In this document: positions 63,231-64,000 of the stretch, piece after piece
How the letters are laid out: each line of letters begins with the position of its first letter
How positions within the stretch are numbered: the stretch's first letter is position 1
Source: Puccinellia tenuiflora
Taxonomy: Eukaryota; Streptophyta; Magnoliopsida; Poales; Poaceae
Length of the DNA: 64,000 nt
Assembly (NCBI GenBank): GCA_012064385.1
Contig: QRDG01000964.1
Span: forward strand, 1 to 64,000
Direction of reading: 5' to 3'
Notes under the pieces: model-generated
What the model saw: the letters and a program-made list of their open reading frames with translations, nothing else
Told to the model about the DNA's origin: nothing
The model's database searches: none
Translations under genes and position numbers: made by a program

Positions 63231-64000
63231 ATTTGCATCATATAAGGGTTATATCATTGTTTTATAATGATTTTGGGAAGATTTCACAGCTTTCCTATTT
63301 TTCTGGAATTAACCCTGCACTGGCAGAAAACCCTATTTTCTATATTTTGATGTTTCAGGGACCCAAACGACGACCAATTGACCTAAAAATTTACGAGGAT
63401 CATTTTTTTGGAAGGAAGAAAGCGTAGGAGCGAAGGAAGTGAACAAACGGAGACCCGAGGGCCAAAAGAGGTGGGCCCATGCGGCCAGATTCCTTAGCCG
63501 CGTGGGACCCCCCATCTTGGGCCTCGTGGCTCCGATGCCGTCCATTTTCGTCTTCGTGGCTTCGTCTTGACCTAAAACCGACTATAAAAATAGTCCCCCG
63601 AGGAGTTTCGCGAGGAGGCGGCGGAGAAACACAAAACCACGAAACAGAGAGTCAGAAGGCTGCCGCCGGAGAAGATCAGAGGGGGGAAACACCGCCGGAA
63701 TCACCTCCGGAGGGCTCACCCCCCTCCGGCGTGTTCATCATCAACATCTACAGCAAGATCATCTCCATCTCTCCACTGTAAACTCTTGGCAAATATGATG
63801 TATGATGAAATATACTATTCCCTTGATCTATTGTGTCTCCCCATCTATGTTTGAGAAGTGATTGGTTCATGCCAATAGTGAAATAGTTCGTTGTTTGGTT
63901 GCATACAAGTTTTGTTATCTTTTATGATTGTCTTTATGTACAATATATGAGTGCATGCATATGTTGGGGAATGCATGTAAGGTGATCACCGGTAATGTAA
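63231..64000 (+). mobile_element. Partial LTR-like sequence in plus orientation, cut by the window end
   Basis: It carries an LTR-style promoter and leader: a GC-rich stretch, GACTATAAAAATAGTCCCC with a TATA box at 63582-63588, then a GA-rich leader (63600-63700), CCCCCCTCCGGCGTGTTCAT and an AT-rich tail. This layout is typical of LTRs of Triticeae Gypsy elements related to Athila. It faces away from the minus-strand gag on its left, so it probably belongs to a different copy or a rearranged one. Its left limit (63200-63430) is not resolved. Confidence 0.45.

Overview
The window is plant nuclear DNA, almost certainly from a large grass genome and most probably a Triticeae species (wheat, Aegilops or barley type). 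The evidence is the mix of nested Ty3/Gypsy retrotransposons, CACTA ends, Stowaway and Tourist MITEs, a SMART/TRIM pair, LINE debris and long AT-rich stretches. I see no intact conventional housekeeping gene, no tRNA or rRNA gene and no bacterial-type feature. The species is inferred from element types and was not checked by search.

Layout. 1-588 is the end of a CACTA transposon. 592-4865 is gene-poor and holds a 5'-truncated LINE with a perfect 15-bp target-site duplication. 4866-5731 is a terminal-inverted-repeat element with a GC-rich tandem core. From about 6.0 to 54.5 kb lies a local array of diverged duplicates. Several copies carry, or once carried, a small minus-strand gene for a secreted-peptide-like protein; the only copy with an open frame over the whole conserved part is at 52079-52339. 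Later insertions split these units: a Helitron (6904-8219), a SMART element (40109-40380), a hAT MITE (41489-41655), a Tourist MITE (42315-42524), a 1.8-kb Mutator-type element holding a Stowaway MITE (50196-51978), LINE fragments and a 23-kb nested retrotransposon block. Because the units are paralogous, several insertions have a visible empty site elsewhere in the window.

The nested block (11769-34798) is a minus-strand Gypsy element with LTRs of about 1 kb and TSD ATCAC. A younger plus-strand Gypsy element (18134-30130, LTRs of about 510 bp, TSD GGATC) has inserted into its RT/RNase H junction. Both have damaged gag-pol genes. Both also carry gene-like sequence on the strand opposite to pol, between the integrase and the 3' LTR. 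In the inner element this is a six-exon gene with every intron GT-AG, one continuous reading frame (918 codons plus stop) and its own TATA box. In the outer element it is a B3-domain-like ORF followed by a second TATA-led, two-exon ORF broken by one stop. These antisense genes are the most interesting content of the window.

From 54.5 kb to the end are a CACTA terminus, an Athila-like gag region on the minus strand split by a 1.4-kb insertion (with a second SMART copy inside) and by a 3.9-kb solo-LTR-like element (TSD ACTAT), and finally part of an oppositely oriented LTR that runs off the window.

All family calls come from reading the sequence and translations by eye. No database was searched.
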